A DNA stretch of 44,029 nucleotides from Mycolicibacterium sp. (GTDB lineage Bacteria > Actinomycetota > Actinomycetes > Mycobacteriales > Mycobacteriaceae). Positions 22,839-31,234 of the stretch are shown here, piece by piece (positions within the stretch are counted from its first letter, which is position 1; each line of letters begins with the position of its first letter). The position numbers and the translations under genes are program-made. The notes beneath the pieces were generated by a model. That model worked only from the letters and a program-made list of their open reading frames with translations. It searched no databases and was not told the DNA's origin. The stretch lies in contig NZ_JAEMTA010000045.1 in NCBI RefSeq assembly GCF_016462545.1, forward strand, positions 1-44,029, in the 5' to 3' direction.

Positions 22839-24269
22839 TCATGTGAAGCGTGCGTAGCAGAGGTCCTGGTCACCGCCGAGGCCCGAGCGGAATGCCACGA
22901 TGCGGGTGAACCCCGCGGGCACCGTCTCGCCGTTGACGTTGCTGGCGACCAGACCGTTGGTCAGCAGACCCGCCACTGCTTCGTCGAGGTCGCCCGCCGT
23001 CAACGTCAGGGCGAGGCCCTCGTTCTCCGACATGGCGCTCTGCGCGACACCGGTCAGGCATGCGGTGCGCAGGGCGGCCGCGGCGTCGTCGAGCGGTTCG
23101 CCGCGTTCGTGTTCGAGCGCCAGCGCGTAGCGCGACGTCACCACCGAGAGCGCCGTGTTGTCGCCCTGCAGCAGGGTGTAGTCCTGGCGGTCTGAGGGTG
23201 CGCCCATGTCCGCCAGTGCGCCGGCGTCGACGAAGATCGTGTTGGTCTCCGGGCAGTAGGACGCGGGTGGGCTCGGCTTGGCGTCGGTGCACTCCGGGGC
23301 GTCGAACGACAGCTTCGGAGCATCGCTCGGGTGAAACACCTCGCCGAGTACGTCGACGAGGGAGGTCACGACGTCCTGGGTCACCTCGACGTTCCCGGAT
23401 GAGGTACCGCCGGTGTCTTCGTCGGGCAGTGTCAGCGGTAGATCGCCCCGCCGCTGGGTGATCTCGTCCATGTCGATCTTGGCGCACTCGGATGCCCCGG
23501 AGGTGAAGCCCATCTGGAACGCGCTGATCCGGTCCAGCGCCGTGCCGTGGCCCTGCTCGAGATACGGCGCGTCACCGGCGACGTACGTTGGATCGCGGAG
23601 TGTAAGGACGCCTGCCAGAACGTGATTGAGGCCGTCGCCGGTGCTCAGCTCGAAGCGGGGTGACTTTCCCTCGGCCACCCATCGGACGTACGTGCCTGCC
23701 AGACAATCCGCCTGCTGCTCGCTGACGAGCGTGGTGGTGTCGTCGTGAGCGATCTTCGCCATGTCCTGAACGGCATGCCCGTACTCGTGCGCCAGAAGGG
23801 CCGCGATGGAGGTGTCACCGAAGAACTGCTGACCGATGGGGACCAGAACCCCGCGGTCCCAGGCGATGAGGTGCTCCGGCGGGCAGAACAGTGCGTTGGG
23901 GTTGTCGTAGGTCTGGCCGCCGCAGATCTCCGGGCTCGAGGGGCTCTCGGAGTTGTAGGACACCAGATCCTGCACTGCCGTGAACGATCCGCCGAACGAC
24001 TCGGAGTAGTTCTGCTCCCAGAACGCGGCGACGTCGTTGACGGCCAGGGTCGCGAGCTTGTCGGCGTCTCCACCGTCGGTGCCCCGAACGTCGCCCTCGG
24101 GTGTGGGCGCGTCCTCGCGGATGCCGCTCGGGCCGTCCTGGGCGGGAAGTCCGCCCGCACGAAACGGGTCGTACAGCGGGGAGACGGCCCGCCCCTGGGT
24201 CGTCGAACCGCACCCGGCGACCACCAGCGCCACGCATGCGGCCGCGATCGCCGCCTTCACTCCGCCCAT
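22839..24269 (-). CDS. Lipoprotein neutral zinc metallopeptidase
   Basis: A 476-residue exported lipoprotein. Signal and lipobox end at C20 (LVVAGC). The zinc site HEYGH lies at about 161-165 (LLAHEYGHAVQDM) with a downstream SEQQADCLAG glutamate region. This matches the putative neutral zinc metallopeptidase family of actinobacteria. The second half (about 270-476) is a long uncharacterised region with paired cysteines. It acts outside the membrane; its substrate is unknown. ATG 24269 is chosen because it puts the signal sequence at the N terminus. The 88-bp gap to the downstream Lsr2 gene contains that gene's own promoter. Confidence 0.87.
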   Translation of the reverse strand: MGGVKAAIAAACVALVVAGCGSTTQGRAVSPLYDPFRAGGLPAQDGPSGIREDAPTPEGDVRGTDGGDADKLATLAVNDVAAFWEQNYSESFGGSFTAVQDLVSYNSESPSSPEICGGQTYDNPNALFCPPEHLIAWDRGVLVPIGQQFFGDTSIAALLAHEYGHAVQDMAKIAHDDTTTLVSEQQADCLAGTYVRWVAEGKSPRFELSTGDGLNHVLAGVLTLRDPTYVAGDAPYLEQGHGTALDRISAFQMGFTSGASECAKIDMDEITQRRGDLPLTLPDEDTGGTSSGNVEVTQDVVTSLVDVLGEVFHPSDAPKLSFDAPECTDAKPSPPASYCPETNTIFVDAGALADMGAPSDRQDYTLLQGDNTALSVVTSRYALALEHERGEPLDDAAAALRTACLTGVAQSAMSENEGLALTLTAGDLDEAVAGLLTNGLVASNVNGETVPAGFTRIVAFRSGLGGDQDLCYARFT

Positions 24270-24454
24270 TGGTTCACGTCCCGCTTCGTTCCGTGTGATC
24301 TGCCGAAAGGCGAGGGTATACCGGCGCGGCCCTGCCCGTGAACGTGCCAAACCATCCGCCGTCGGCCGCGGGTCGCGTACGAAAACGCACGGTTGACGAC
24401 CCCCGGCTGGCACCCGGGAAGCGAGGTTCGATCGTCGCCTGGTAGGGATGTCGA

Positions 24455-24958
24455 ATGGGTAAGAACGAGCGCTCGAAGATCGTCATGAGCGATGACGAGA
24501 TCGTCGAGTTCATCGACCACAGCCGTACCGCGACCATGGCGACGCTGGGGGCGGACGGCAGGCCACATCTGGTCGCCATGTGGTACGCCGTGGTCGACGG
24601 TGACATCTGGATCGAGACGAAGGCCAAGTCGCAGAAGGCGGTCAACCTTCGCCGCGATCCGCGTCTCACCTTGATGATCGAGGACGGCGACACCTACAAC
24701 ACGCTGCGCGGCGTCTCGATCGACGGCGAGGCCGAAATCGTGGACAGCGACCCCGATCTTCTTCTGCGGGTGGGGATCAGCGTGTGGGAGCGCTATACCG
24801 GGCCCTACACCGACGACATGAAACCGTTCGTCGATCAGATGATGAACAACCGGATCGCGGTGCGACTGGTGCCCACCCGGACCCGCAGCTGGGACCACCG
24901 CAAGCTGGGCATGCCCGACATGCCGGTGTCGGGCTCGACCGCCCAGTACCTGACCTGA
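24455..24958 (+). CDS. Pyridoxamine-phosphate-oxidase-like split-barrel protein (possibly F420-dependent)
   Basis: A 167-residue split-barrel flavin-binding-fold protein: FIDHSRTATMATLGADGRPH, then AMWYAVVDGDIWIETKAKSQKAVNL and RLTLMIEDGD. Many mycobacterial members bind F420 or FMN/heme and reduce small substrates. It overlaps no neighbour, but the next gene begins one base after its stop, so the two form an operon. The region upstream is shared with the divergent metallopeptidase gene and holds a GGTATACC palindrome (24315-24322). Cofactor and substrate are not determined. Confidence 0.83.
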   Translation: MGKNERSKIVMSDDEIVEFIDHSRTATMATLGADGRPHLVAMWYAVVDGDIWIETKAKSQKAVNLRRDPRLTLMIEDGDTYNTLRGVSIDGEAEIVDSDPDLLLRVGISVWERYTGPYTDDMKPFVDQMMNNRIAVRLVPTRTRSWDHRKLGMPDMPVSGSTAQYLT

Positions 24959-24959
24959 C

Positions 24960-25439
24960 GTGGCCGCGCAGAAGCGGCCGGATCAGCTGGACTCGCCGCT
25001 GCTGCCGGTGATCTTCCGGCACGTCGGCCGGGCCCAGGTGTGGATCTACCGCACGACCGGTGGCCGAATCGGCGGAAAGTGGCGCATCGGAGCGGGTTTC
25101 CGCAAGCCCGTACCGACGCTGCTGCTGGATCACGTCGGACGCACGTCGGGGAGGTCCTTCACGGTGCCGCTGCTCTACCTCCAAGACGGGGCCGACGTGG
25201 TGGTCGTCGCGAGCCAGGGCGGCCGTTCCGAGCATCCCCAGTGGTACCGCAACCTCGTAGTGAATCCCGACACGCACATCCAGATCGGACCTGAGCGCCA
25301 AGCGGTTCGGGCGGTGGTCGCGGATGCCGACGCGCGGAAACGTCTGTGGCCCAAGCTGGTTGACCTGTACGCCGACTTCGACACCTACCAGAGTTGGACC
25401 GAACGCGAGATTCCCGTGGTGGTGCTCGAACCCCGTTAG
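24960..25439 (+). CDS. DDN-family deazaflavin (F420H2)-dependent nitroreductase-like protein
   Basis: A 159-residue protein of the Ddn family: YRTTGGRIGGKWRIG, PTLLLDHVGRTSGRSFTVPLLYL, GGRSEHPQWYRNLVVNPD and a typical EREIPVVVLEPR end. Ddn of M. tuberculosis uses reduced F420 to reduce quinones and activates nitroimidazole prodrugs; family members differ in substrates. GTG at 24960 is the start. It is coupled to the preceding split-barrel protein and convergent with the thioesterase gene, sharing three bases at the stops. Confidence 0.88.
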   Translation: MAAQKRPDQLDSPLLPVIFRHVGRAQVWIYRTTGGRIGGKWRIGAGFRKPVPTLLLDHVGRTSGRSFTVPLLYLQDGADVVVVASQGGRSEHPQWYRNLVVNPDTHIQIGPERQAVRAVVADADARKRLWPKLVDLYADFDTYQSWTEREIPVVVLEPR

Positions 25440-26254
25440 CGCCAGGCCGGCGCGGCGAAACCCGGGTTCGCCAGGGTGGTCGCCGTTGCGGTTCCAAGCT
25501 GCCCGCGGTGGTCGAACAGCGCCGCGGTACCTGTTCCGACGCCAGCGTCGCCGGAGTACGTCAACGCGGCGAGGCCGATGTCGCGACCCTCCGGCAACCG
25601 GCTCATGGTCAGCGTGTAGTCGGCGTTGATGTACGCCAAACCCGTTGTGCCGTAGTGGGTTAGGGAACTGGCGACGTCGCCGGCCATGGCGGCGCGGACG
25701 AACGGGGTGGTCGGAATGCCATCGATGAGCGGCACCAGATCCCGTACCCAGACGAACTTCGGGCCGTCGTGCTGCCACTCGGTGAGGTCGAAGCTGCGGC
25801 CGGCGACGTCGCCGTTCTTGCCGTAGGCCCAGATCAGGAGCGGAGCGCTGGCGCTCAGCTTCGCCGGCGCCTGCGGGATGGGCGGCATCGTCAGCGGCGA
25901 CGTCCACACCTGGCCCGGCGGTTGCTCACCCCGGCGCAGGAACAGGGCCGTGGCGCGCGCCACGACGACGTCGGACTGCAGCAGTTCGGCATCGACGAGC
26001 ACGAGCCGTCGGCCCTGCCGGACGATCGACGCTCGACCCCGAAGCGGTGCCATGGCCGCTGGGCGCAGAAGGTCGACGGTCAGCCGCGCGGGCGTCAACC
26101 CCGGGTCGGTGACCGCGTTCTCGGCGATATGGCCGAGCACGCCTCCGACCATGTTGCCGCCGATCGTCGACCCCCACGGTCCCTGCGCCATGATGCCGGG
26201 GACGAGATCGTCGCCGTCGGGGGTGAAGAACGCCGGCGGCGGCTGTGTCGTCAT
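25436..26254 (-). CDS. TesB-like acyl-CoA thioesterase family protein
   Basis: A 272-residue protein with two hot-dog-type halves, as in TesB-like thioesterases: GPWGSTIGGNMVGGVLGHIAE and ARLTVDLLRPAAMAPLRGR in the first, AYINADYTLTMSRLPEG and GTAALFDHRGQLGTATATTL in the second. It probably hydrolyses acyl-CoAs of unknown length. It is the last gene of a four-gene minus-strand run (EVE, pirin, GNAT, thioesterase), 51 bases after the GNAT gene. Confidence 0.85.
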   Translation of the reverse strand: MTTQPPPAFFTPDGDDLVPGIMAQGPWGSTIGGNMVGGVLGHIAENAVTDPGLTPARLTVDLLRPAAMAPLRGRASIVRQGRRLVLVDAELLQSDVVVARATALFLRRGEQPPGQVWTSPLTMPPIPQAPAKLSASAPLLIWAYGKNGDVAGRSFDLTEWQHDGPKFVWVRDLVPLIDGIPTTPFVRAAMAGDVASSLTHYGTTGLAYINADYTLTMSRLPEGRDIGLAALTYSGDAGVGTGTAALFDHRGQLGTATATTLANPGFAAPAWR

Positions 26255-26305
26255 GGAAGCGACGATATCGGGGGTCGCTTACCGTCCGCGCGCAGCTGGG
26301 ATGCG

Positions 26306-26605
26306 TCAGATCGGATCGGTGATGTCGGCGTATTCAGGATGCTTGTCGATGTAGTCGGCCACCATCGAGCACGCTGGGACGATTCGCAGGCCCGCCTCCC
26401 GGGTGGCGCTCACGGCCTCGGCCACGAGAATCGTCGCCAGCCCTCGGCCCTGGAACGCGCTGTCCACCTCGGTGTGGGGAAACGTGCGTCGGCCGTCGCG
26501 GTCGACGTAGTCGGCCAGGCCGACCGTCTGACCGTCGACGGCGATGGTGAAGCGGCCGGGCTCGGCGGTGACGGTGGTCTCCGCGCCGGTCTTGTCGGTG
26601 CTCAT
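26306..26605 (-). CDS. YjdJ-type small GNAT N-acetyltransferase
   Basis: A 99-residue protein with the short GNAT fold: FTIAVDGQTVGLADYV, TEVDSAFQGRGLATILVAEA (the acetyl-CoA loop QGRGLA) and IVPACSMVADYIDKHPEY near the end. These small GNATs acetylate unknown amines. The start lies 13 bases after the pirin stop on the same strand, so they are cotranscribed. Confidence 0.88.
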   Translation of the reverse strand: MSTDKTGAETTVTAEPGRFTIAVDGQTVGLADYVDRDGRRTFPHTEVDSAFQGRGLATILVAEAVSATREAGLRIVPACSMVADYIDKHPEYADITDPI

Positions 26606-26618
26606 GGCGCTCCTCGGG

Positions 26619-27572
26619 TCAGGGGTTGGGGCGGGGCAGCAGGGTGGAGTTCGGCAGCGGTGGCGCGCTGAGGCGGTTACCCGGATAGCCGTCGACCGAA
26701 CCGAACCGCCCGTCGCGCTCTTCCCACTGGCGGCGGTAGCGGACTATCTCGTCGTGGCTGCGGCCGACGAAGTTCCACCACATCACCAGCTCCTCGCCGA
26801 AGGGCGGGCCACCAAGGAGCAGCACCCGGGCCGGCCGTTGGCCGGTGTTGGTCAGTGCGACGGTGTCATGGCCGGGCGACTGGTACCAGAGGTCGGCGAC
26901 GTCGAGCGCGGTCCCTCCGGCACTTACCTCACCTCGGTCGAGGAGGACGCCGTGCTCGAAGGTGCGATCGACGGTGAGCTCGATGTCCGCGCCCGACGCC
27001 AGATCGATCTGGGCTCCGAGCAGCGGGGTGAAGCTGGGCACGGGCGCGCGGACGCCGCCGAGTTCGCCGAGGAACACCCGAATTCGTGCAGCGTCCACCG
27101 CCTGCACGGTCGGCGCGTAGTGGACGAAGTCGCGTTCCGTGTCGCGATCGGCGTCGGGCAGGGCGACCCACAGCTGGACGCCGTGCAGGATGGGCGCGCT
27201 CGGCAACGAGACCTCGGAGTGGCAGATGCCGGCGCCCGCGGTCATCAGGTTGAGCTCACCCGGCCGGACCACGGCATGCACGCCCGCGCTGTCGCGGTGC
27301 TCGATTTCGCCGCTGAACAACCAGCTCACCGTTTGCAGCCCGGTGTGCGGGTGCGGCGGTACGTCCATGCCGGGTGCGGTGCGGACGTCGTGCGGACCGT
27401 AGTGGTCGATGAAGCACCACGCTCCGATGAGCGAGCGCTGCCGTTGTGGCAGCGTCCGCCGGACCCGAATCGCCCGCGGCCCACCCAGTGGCACCTCACG
27501 GGGATGCAGAACCCCGGTGAATCGTGAAGCACCACAAGCGAGTTGGTCAGGCGACGCCTCGGTGTTGCTCAC
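26619..27572 (-). CDS. Pirin family protein
   Basis: A 317-residue bicupin. The N-terminal cupin carries the pirin metal site (PPHPHTGLQTVSWLFSGEIEH, then GELNLMTAGAGICHSE); the C-terminal cupin starts near residue 195. Some pirins are quercetin dioxygenases, others act in stress or regulation; no activity can be assigned. It begins with GTG, 28 bases after the EVE gene stop. Confidence 0.92.
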   Translation of the reverse strand: MSNTEASPDQLACGASRFTGVLHPREVPLGGPRAIRVRRTLPQRQRSLIGAWCFIDHYGPHDVRTAPGMDVPPHPHTGLQTVSWLFSGEIEHRDSAGVHAVVRPGELNLMTAGAGICHSEVSLPSAPILHGVQLWVALPDADRDTERDFVHYAPTVQAVDAARIRVFLGELGGVRAPVPSFTPLLGAQIDLASGADIELTVDRTFEHGVLLDRGEVSAGGTALDVADLWYQSPGHDTVALTNTGQRPARVLLLGGPPFGEELVMWWNFVGRSHDEIVRYRRQWEERDGRFGSVDGYPGNRLSAPPLPNSTLLPRPNP

Positions 27573-27600
27573 CGCATCAGGATAGCCGTGGGCCTGGCCA

Positions 27601-28017
27601 TCACCCCGTCATGGCAGTGCGGATCACGTCGAAGTCGCGCTCGTCGATCTTGAAGACCCCGGACCGGAAGCGAAAGCCCCACTGCGATTTGTTCTCGATG
27701 AACGACAACTCAGCGATCAGGGGCCGGATGGGCGTCTCCGTGCAGGCCAGGAACTCGACCCGACGACGCCAGGGCTGGAACTCGGGGTCCAGATCTTCCT
27801 GGTATACCTCGTCGTCGGCGACCCGGCCGATCGCGGTGAAGGCCTGCAGTGGCGCGCCGTCGGGGTAGTCGGTCTTCGGTGAGTAGAAGACGATCCAGTC
27901 GTCGCGGGCCATCCGACGAAGCATGTGGGGCTTGCCGTGATTGGCCTGGGTGAAGCCGCCCGCCACGCCGCGCGTGACGTGGCCGCGACTGACGGTGTTG
28001 ATCCAGTAGGTGCTCAT
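27601..28017 (-). CDS. EVE-domain protein
   Basis: A 138-residue single EVE domain: YWINTVSRGHVTRGVAGGFTQ, DWIVFYSPKTDYPDGAPLQA, and RRRVEFL. The EVE fold is related to PUA/YTH/ASCH domains that read modified bases in RNA or DNA. EVE domains are often found in defence-type contexts, but nothing else here points to one. First gene of the EVE-pirin-GNAT-thioesterase run. ATG 28017. Confidence 0.9.
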   Translation of the reverse strand: MSTYWINTVSRGHVTRGVAGGFTQANHGKPHMLRRMARDDWIVFYSPKTDYPDGAPLQAFTAIGRVADDEVYQEDLDPEFQPWRRRVEFLACTETPIRPLIAELSFIENKSQWGFRFRSGVFKIDERDFDVIRTAMTG

Positions 28018-28056
28018 GCGGCCAAGCTACGAGGAGCAGCCGACAGGTGCCGAAAG

Positions 28057-28065
28057 TTATCCACA
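28057..28065 (+). promoter_or_regulatory. Single perfect DnaA-box match
   Basis: TTATCCACA, the exact consensus, 40 bases upstream of the EVE gene. It is single, with no cluster around it, so it is not an origin. It may be a regulatory site or chance. Confidence 0.35.
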
Positions 28066-28297
28066 GGCTCCAGAAACCACGAGGCCGCCGATGCGGATGC
28101 ATCGGCGGCTCGGGCGACGGTGCCGCCATGGCGCCTCACGGCAGGTGGTCGCTCTAGGCGACGAATTTAGTTGGTACCCGGGGCATGAGCGGCACCGTCG
28201 TCGCTAGTTTAACCGCAGACGTGGCTCGAGGTATTCCGTTCCGGCGACCCCTCGACGCCGGTGATCGGTCAAACCAGGCTGCGTCCCACGTCAGCGG

Positions 28298-28630
28298 TCA
28301 GGCGGATTCGAGAAACTGCTCGACGAAGATGCGGCGCGCACGGACGGGATAGCCGTGGCGTTCGGCGAGTTCCCGCAACTGGCGCAGCGCGTGACCACGA
28401 CCGCGCCCGCCCTCGGGGACCACGATGCCGGCCCACAAGCCCTCGGCCCTCGGAAGTTCGACGGCCTCACGGGCGCACGCCCACCGGCGCGGACACAGCC
28501 GGCAGATGGCCTTCGCGTCCTCGTCTGCGGCGGTCGTCCACCGCTCGGGGTCACGGGTGCACTCGCCGAGCGGCAGTCCGTCGAGTGCCACTGGGTTGGT
28601 CGCAGTTGGCGCGGTCCCCGTTGCCTTCAT
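28298..28630 (-). CDS. whiB6: WhiB6 iron-sulfur regulator of ESX-1
   Basis: A 110-residue WhiB protein. Four cysteines C24, C43, C46 and C52 (GECTRDPERW, ICRLCPRRWAC) hold a [4Fe-4S] cluster. The EGLWAG turn and a basic end GRGRGHALRQL follow. The sequence agrees with WhiB6, including RAEGLWAGIVVPE and ERHGYPVR. In M. tuberculosis WhiB6 controls ESX-1 expression and responds to redox and NO. GAGGAG lies 7 bases before the ATG at 28630. A TATAGA -10-like hexamer on the minus strand is visible about 55 bases upstream. It faces away from the ESX-1 genes, as in M. tuberculosis. Confidence 0.95.
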   Translation of the reverse strand: MKATGTAPTATNPVALDGLPLGECTRDPERWTTAADEDAKAICRLCPRRWACAREAVELPRAEGLWAGIVVPEGGRGRGHALRQLRELAERHGYPVRARRIFVEQFLESA

Positions 28631-29065
28631 GTCGTTACTCCTCGTGAGAGCGCCGCAGTCGGATGCGTCGCGATGGGAGCGAATCTATAGCAGCAACCGT
28701 AGCGATGCAACAGTTCAAACTGAAGCACACGGCGGTAATTCGACGATGTGGACAGGTGCGCACGTGGATCACCACCTTCTCCAGGTGCACGCGCAGCAGC
28801 GCAGCCAGTGCACTAGACGCAGTTCAACGCGGATATTTGGAGTGGGCGGAGACCCCTTCGCAGCGCCGGTCGCAGGGTTGACGACTGGCCGTCGCGGTGA
28901 GACAGTTTCGGTGCACGGACTGCAACGGTTATCCGCGTCCTGCTACGGTCGGCAGAATCCAAGCCGTAGCGCGCCCACAACCACGAATCGCCCTGCCGGC
29001 ACCGAGGAACCATCGGAGATGACCATCCCAGCGTCGAGTCTCGACCCAGGGGCGCGGGTGATGAC
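28631..29065. other. 435-bp divergent regulatory region between whiB6 and the HTH gene
   Basis: No gene is seen here. On the minus strand near 28690 is a whiB6 -10-like TATAGA with a weak TTGCAT upstream. CAGTT-CA-AACTG (28711-28722) is an imperfect palindrome over that promoter, and CAGTTCAA recurs at 28820-28827. The sequence is AT-richer than its neighbours (for example GCGGATATTTGGAG near 28829), as expected for a region bound by Lsr2 or EspR-type proteins. Binding is inferred only. Confidence 0.5.
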
Positions 29066-29800
29066 GTGACGCCGGACGCGACTCGGGATGACGACCCGAC
29101 GGCGGTGGATCCCGGCATGGTCCGCGCGGGCGCTGCCGCGGCAGCACGCCGCCGGGAACTGAACGTGAGTCAGCGAAGCCTGGCTGCCGAAGGAATCATC
29201 AACGCCGGTGCGTTGATCGCGTTCGAGAAGGGCCGGAGCTGGCCGCGTGACAAGACGCGCGCGAAGCTCGAGGAAGTGCTGCGCTGGCCGCCAGGAACGA
29301 TCAACCGGATCAGGATGGGAGCGCCGGACCGGACCGAGGTGGTGCGTCGGGATCAGGGCGGCGACGAGGGCTCGTTGATCGCCGAGGCGGTGGTCGCCGC
29401 GGTGAACACCCTCGGCTCGACGATCGACGCGCTGCCCGCCGTCGAGGATCCGGACTTCACGCCGCGGATCACGGCGATCCTGTCCGATCTCCGACAGCTC
29501 GAGGCGGTCGCCGCGCGGGCGACCAGGATCGGCCGGGTCACCCCGACTCTCATCAGGGCGCTCAGCGCCGTCCGACGGCGCATCGATGAGTTGACGGTGT
29601 TGGCGGCGACGGCGCCGCGGGCCACGCTCGGTCAGCGGCTCTATGCCGCGCGCCGCAACGCGAGCCTCACCATCGGCGAGACCGCGCAGGCCGCCGGGGT
29701 CACGGCGGACGTCATCACCCAGGTGGAGTCGGAGCAGCCCGTGCCGGCGTCGGCGGTCGGCGTCATCGAGACGTTGCTCGGTCAGCTCGACTGGCGCTGA
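29066..29800 (+). CDS. XRE-type regulator with two helix-turn-helix regions
   Basis: A 244-residue protein with two HTH-like segments: N-terminal RRRELNVSQRSLAAEGIINA then FEKGRSWP (about 29-60) and C-terminal LGQRLYAARRNASLTIGETA then VTADVITQVESEQ (about 192-230). The middle is helical. The position (divergent from whiB6, beside ESX-1) suggests a local regulator. It is not EspR, which is shorter. GTG 29066 is provisional; ATG 29117 would remove 17 residues in front of the first HTH. It is convergent with the MinD-like gene (6-bp gap). Confidence 0.75.
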   Translation: MTPDATRDDDPTAVDPGMVRAGAAAAARRRELNVSQRSLAAEGIINAGALIAFEKGRSWPRDKTRAKLEEVLRWPPGTINRIRMGAPDRTEVVRRDQGGDEGSLIAEAVVAAVNTLGSTIDALPAVEDPDFTPRITAILSDLRQLEAVAARATRIGRVTPTLIRALSAVRRRIDELTVLAATAPRATLGQRLYAARRNASLTIGETAQAAGVTADVITQVESEQPVPASAVGVIETLLGQLDWR

Positions 29801-29806
29801 TCCCGG

Positions 29807-31234
29807 CTACCGGTCCCGTCCCCGCTCGTCGTTCGCCGGGAAGTGCTCTGCGAGTGCCGCGGCGATCTCGATGAACTTCCGCCTCGTCGGGCCGGACATC
29901 TCGGCCGTGCCTTCGATCACGCCGCCGGGACGCAGATGAGGATCGAACGGCACCTCGACCACCACCTGTCCCTGGCCGGCGAACTGCTGCGCCAGGATCG
30001 CGCGAGTCCGCTTGTCGGCGTGCCCGTCCGAATCGTTGAGCACCACGACCGTGCGGCGCAACAGGTTCGTCAGGCCGCGGTTGGCCAACCAGTCCATCGT
30101 CTGGCCCGCGGCTGCCGCGCCGTCGACCCACGGCGAGGAGACGACGACCAACGCGTCGAGGTCCCGAAGCACCTCCTGGGTGACGGGCGTGTCCATCGTC
30201 GAGCTGCAATCCACGACGGTGATCGAGAAGTAGCGGTCCAGCCGGGCGGCCGCTTCGCGGTAGATGGCGGGATCGAGCACCCGTCTGCGCGCTGGGCTGC
30301 CTTCGCCGGCAAGGACGAACAGACCAGCGGAGTTGTTGCCGACGCGGCTGCGCACGTCGGCGAACGTCTCGAGGTGCTGATCACCGGCCAGCTCCCAGTA
30401 GGAGCCGACCGCCTTCGGATCGACGCGACTGCCGAGCTTGCCGAATGCCGTGTCGGCGTCGATCGCGACGACGCGGTCCTCCTGGCGGAGCTCGGCGAAC
30501 ACCGATCCGATGCTGGCCGACACCGTCGTCTTGCCGACGCCGCCCTTGCCCATCACGCCGACCTTGTAGTGGCCCCGCAGCACGACCTTGATCCGCGCCT
30601 CCAGTTCGGCCTCGCGAATCTCATCGGGTGACTGACCGGGGTTGATGAGCCCGAACGTCATCTTGTAGACGACGCGGCGCCACCCTCTGGCCGGCACGAC
30701 GCGGCGGCTGGGCACCAGATCGTCGGCCCGGATGCGATCGGCGTACGACCCCACCGGCGGGGGCGGCCCGACGCGGGAGCCCGGGGCATACGGCTGTCCC
30801 TGCCAGTTGCCGTATGGAGGAGGTCCCTGTCCCGGCGGGGGTTGATTCGGTCGGGGTGGCTGTCCCTGCCACATCGGCTGCTGCTGATGCGGTGGCGGTG
30901 GACCCCACTGCGTTGGTGGCTCGGGGGGACGGCCGAGTGCGGGGAAGGTGCCCGTGTCGCGGGGCGTGCCCGGCGGCGGACCGAAACGTTGAGGCGGGCG
31001 GGGACCGTCAGGACGTTCCTCGCGCGGCGGCGGCGGCGGAGGCGGAAGCTGCTCGTGCGGGGGCCCGGGCTCCGATGCTGGCTCGGGCGGAACGGCGTAG
31101 TCGACCGGCGGCCGGGACGGCAGCGGCGTCGCGGCCGGCGTGAACGTCGGCTCGACGGTGGCGGGTTCGTAGTCCGATTCCTCCGGACCGGTCCACCCGA
31201 GTTGCTTGCGCAGGGCGTCGTCGCGATCGCTCAC
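29807..31234 (-). CDS. EspI-like MinD/ParA ATPase with proline-rich arm
   Basis: About 475 residues. Residues 30-165 are a low-complexity arm of Pro, Gly and Gln. Then comes a short conserved linker, WRRVVYKMTFGLINPGQSPD, that is also present in the EspI encoded at 42934 (as WRHILYMLTRINLGLSPDE). The MinD/ParA ATPase domain has deviant Walker A GKGGVGKTT (about 229-237). It is the same architecture as EspI. In other mycobacteria, proteins of this kind lie near ESX loci and may act in substrate sorting or regulation. GTG 31234 has AAGGAG at suitable distance; ATG 31255 would add 7 residues. The gene is transcribed opposite to the ESX-1 operon. Confidence 0.85.
   Translation of the reverse strand: MSDRDDALRKQLGWTGPEESDYEPATVEPTFTPAATPLPSRPPVDYAVPPEPASEPGPPHEQLPPPPPPPREERPDGPRPPQRFGPPPGTPRDTGTFPALGRPPEPPTQWGPPPPHQQQPMWQGQPPRPNQPPPGQGPPPYGNWQGQPYAPGSRVGPPPPVGSYADRIRADDLVPSRRVVPARGWRRVVYKMTFGLINPGQSPDEIREAELEARIKVVLRGHYKVGVMGKGGVGKTTVSASIGSVFAELRQEDRVVAIDADTAFGKLGSRVDPKAVGSYWELAGDQHLETFADVRSRVGNNSAGLFVLAGEGSPARRRVLDPAIYREAAARLDRYFSITVVDCSSTMDTPVTQEVLRDLDALVVVSSPWVDGAAAAGQTMDWLANRGLTNLLRRTVVVLNDSDGHADKRTRAILAQQFAGQGQVVVEVPFDPHLRPGGVIEGTAEMSGPTRRKFIEIAAALAEHFPANDERGRDR

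Noticed and set aside
27601..28017. EVE-domain gene as part of a defence island
   Set aside because: Neighbours (pirin, GNAT, thioesterase, whiB6) are housekeeping or regulatory; no nuclease, helicase or toxin gene is near.
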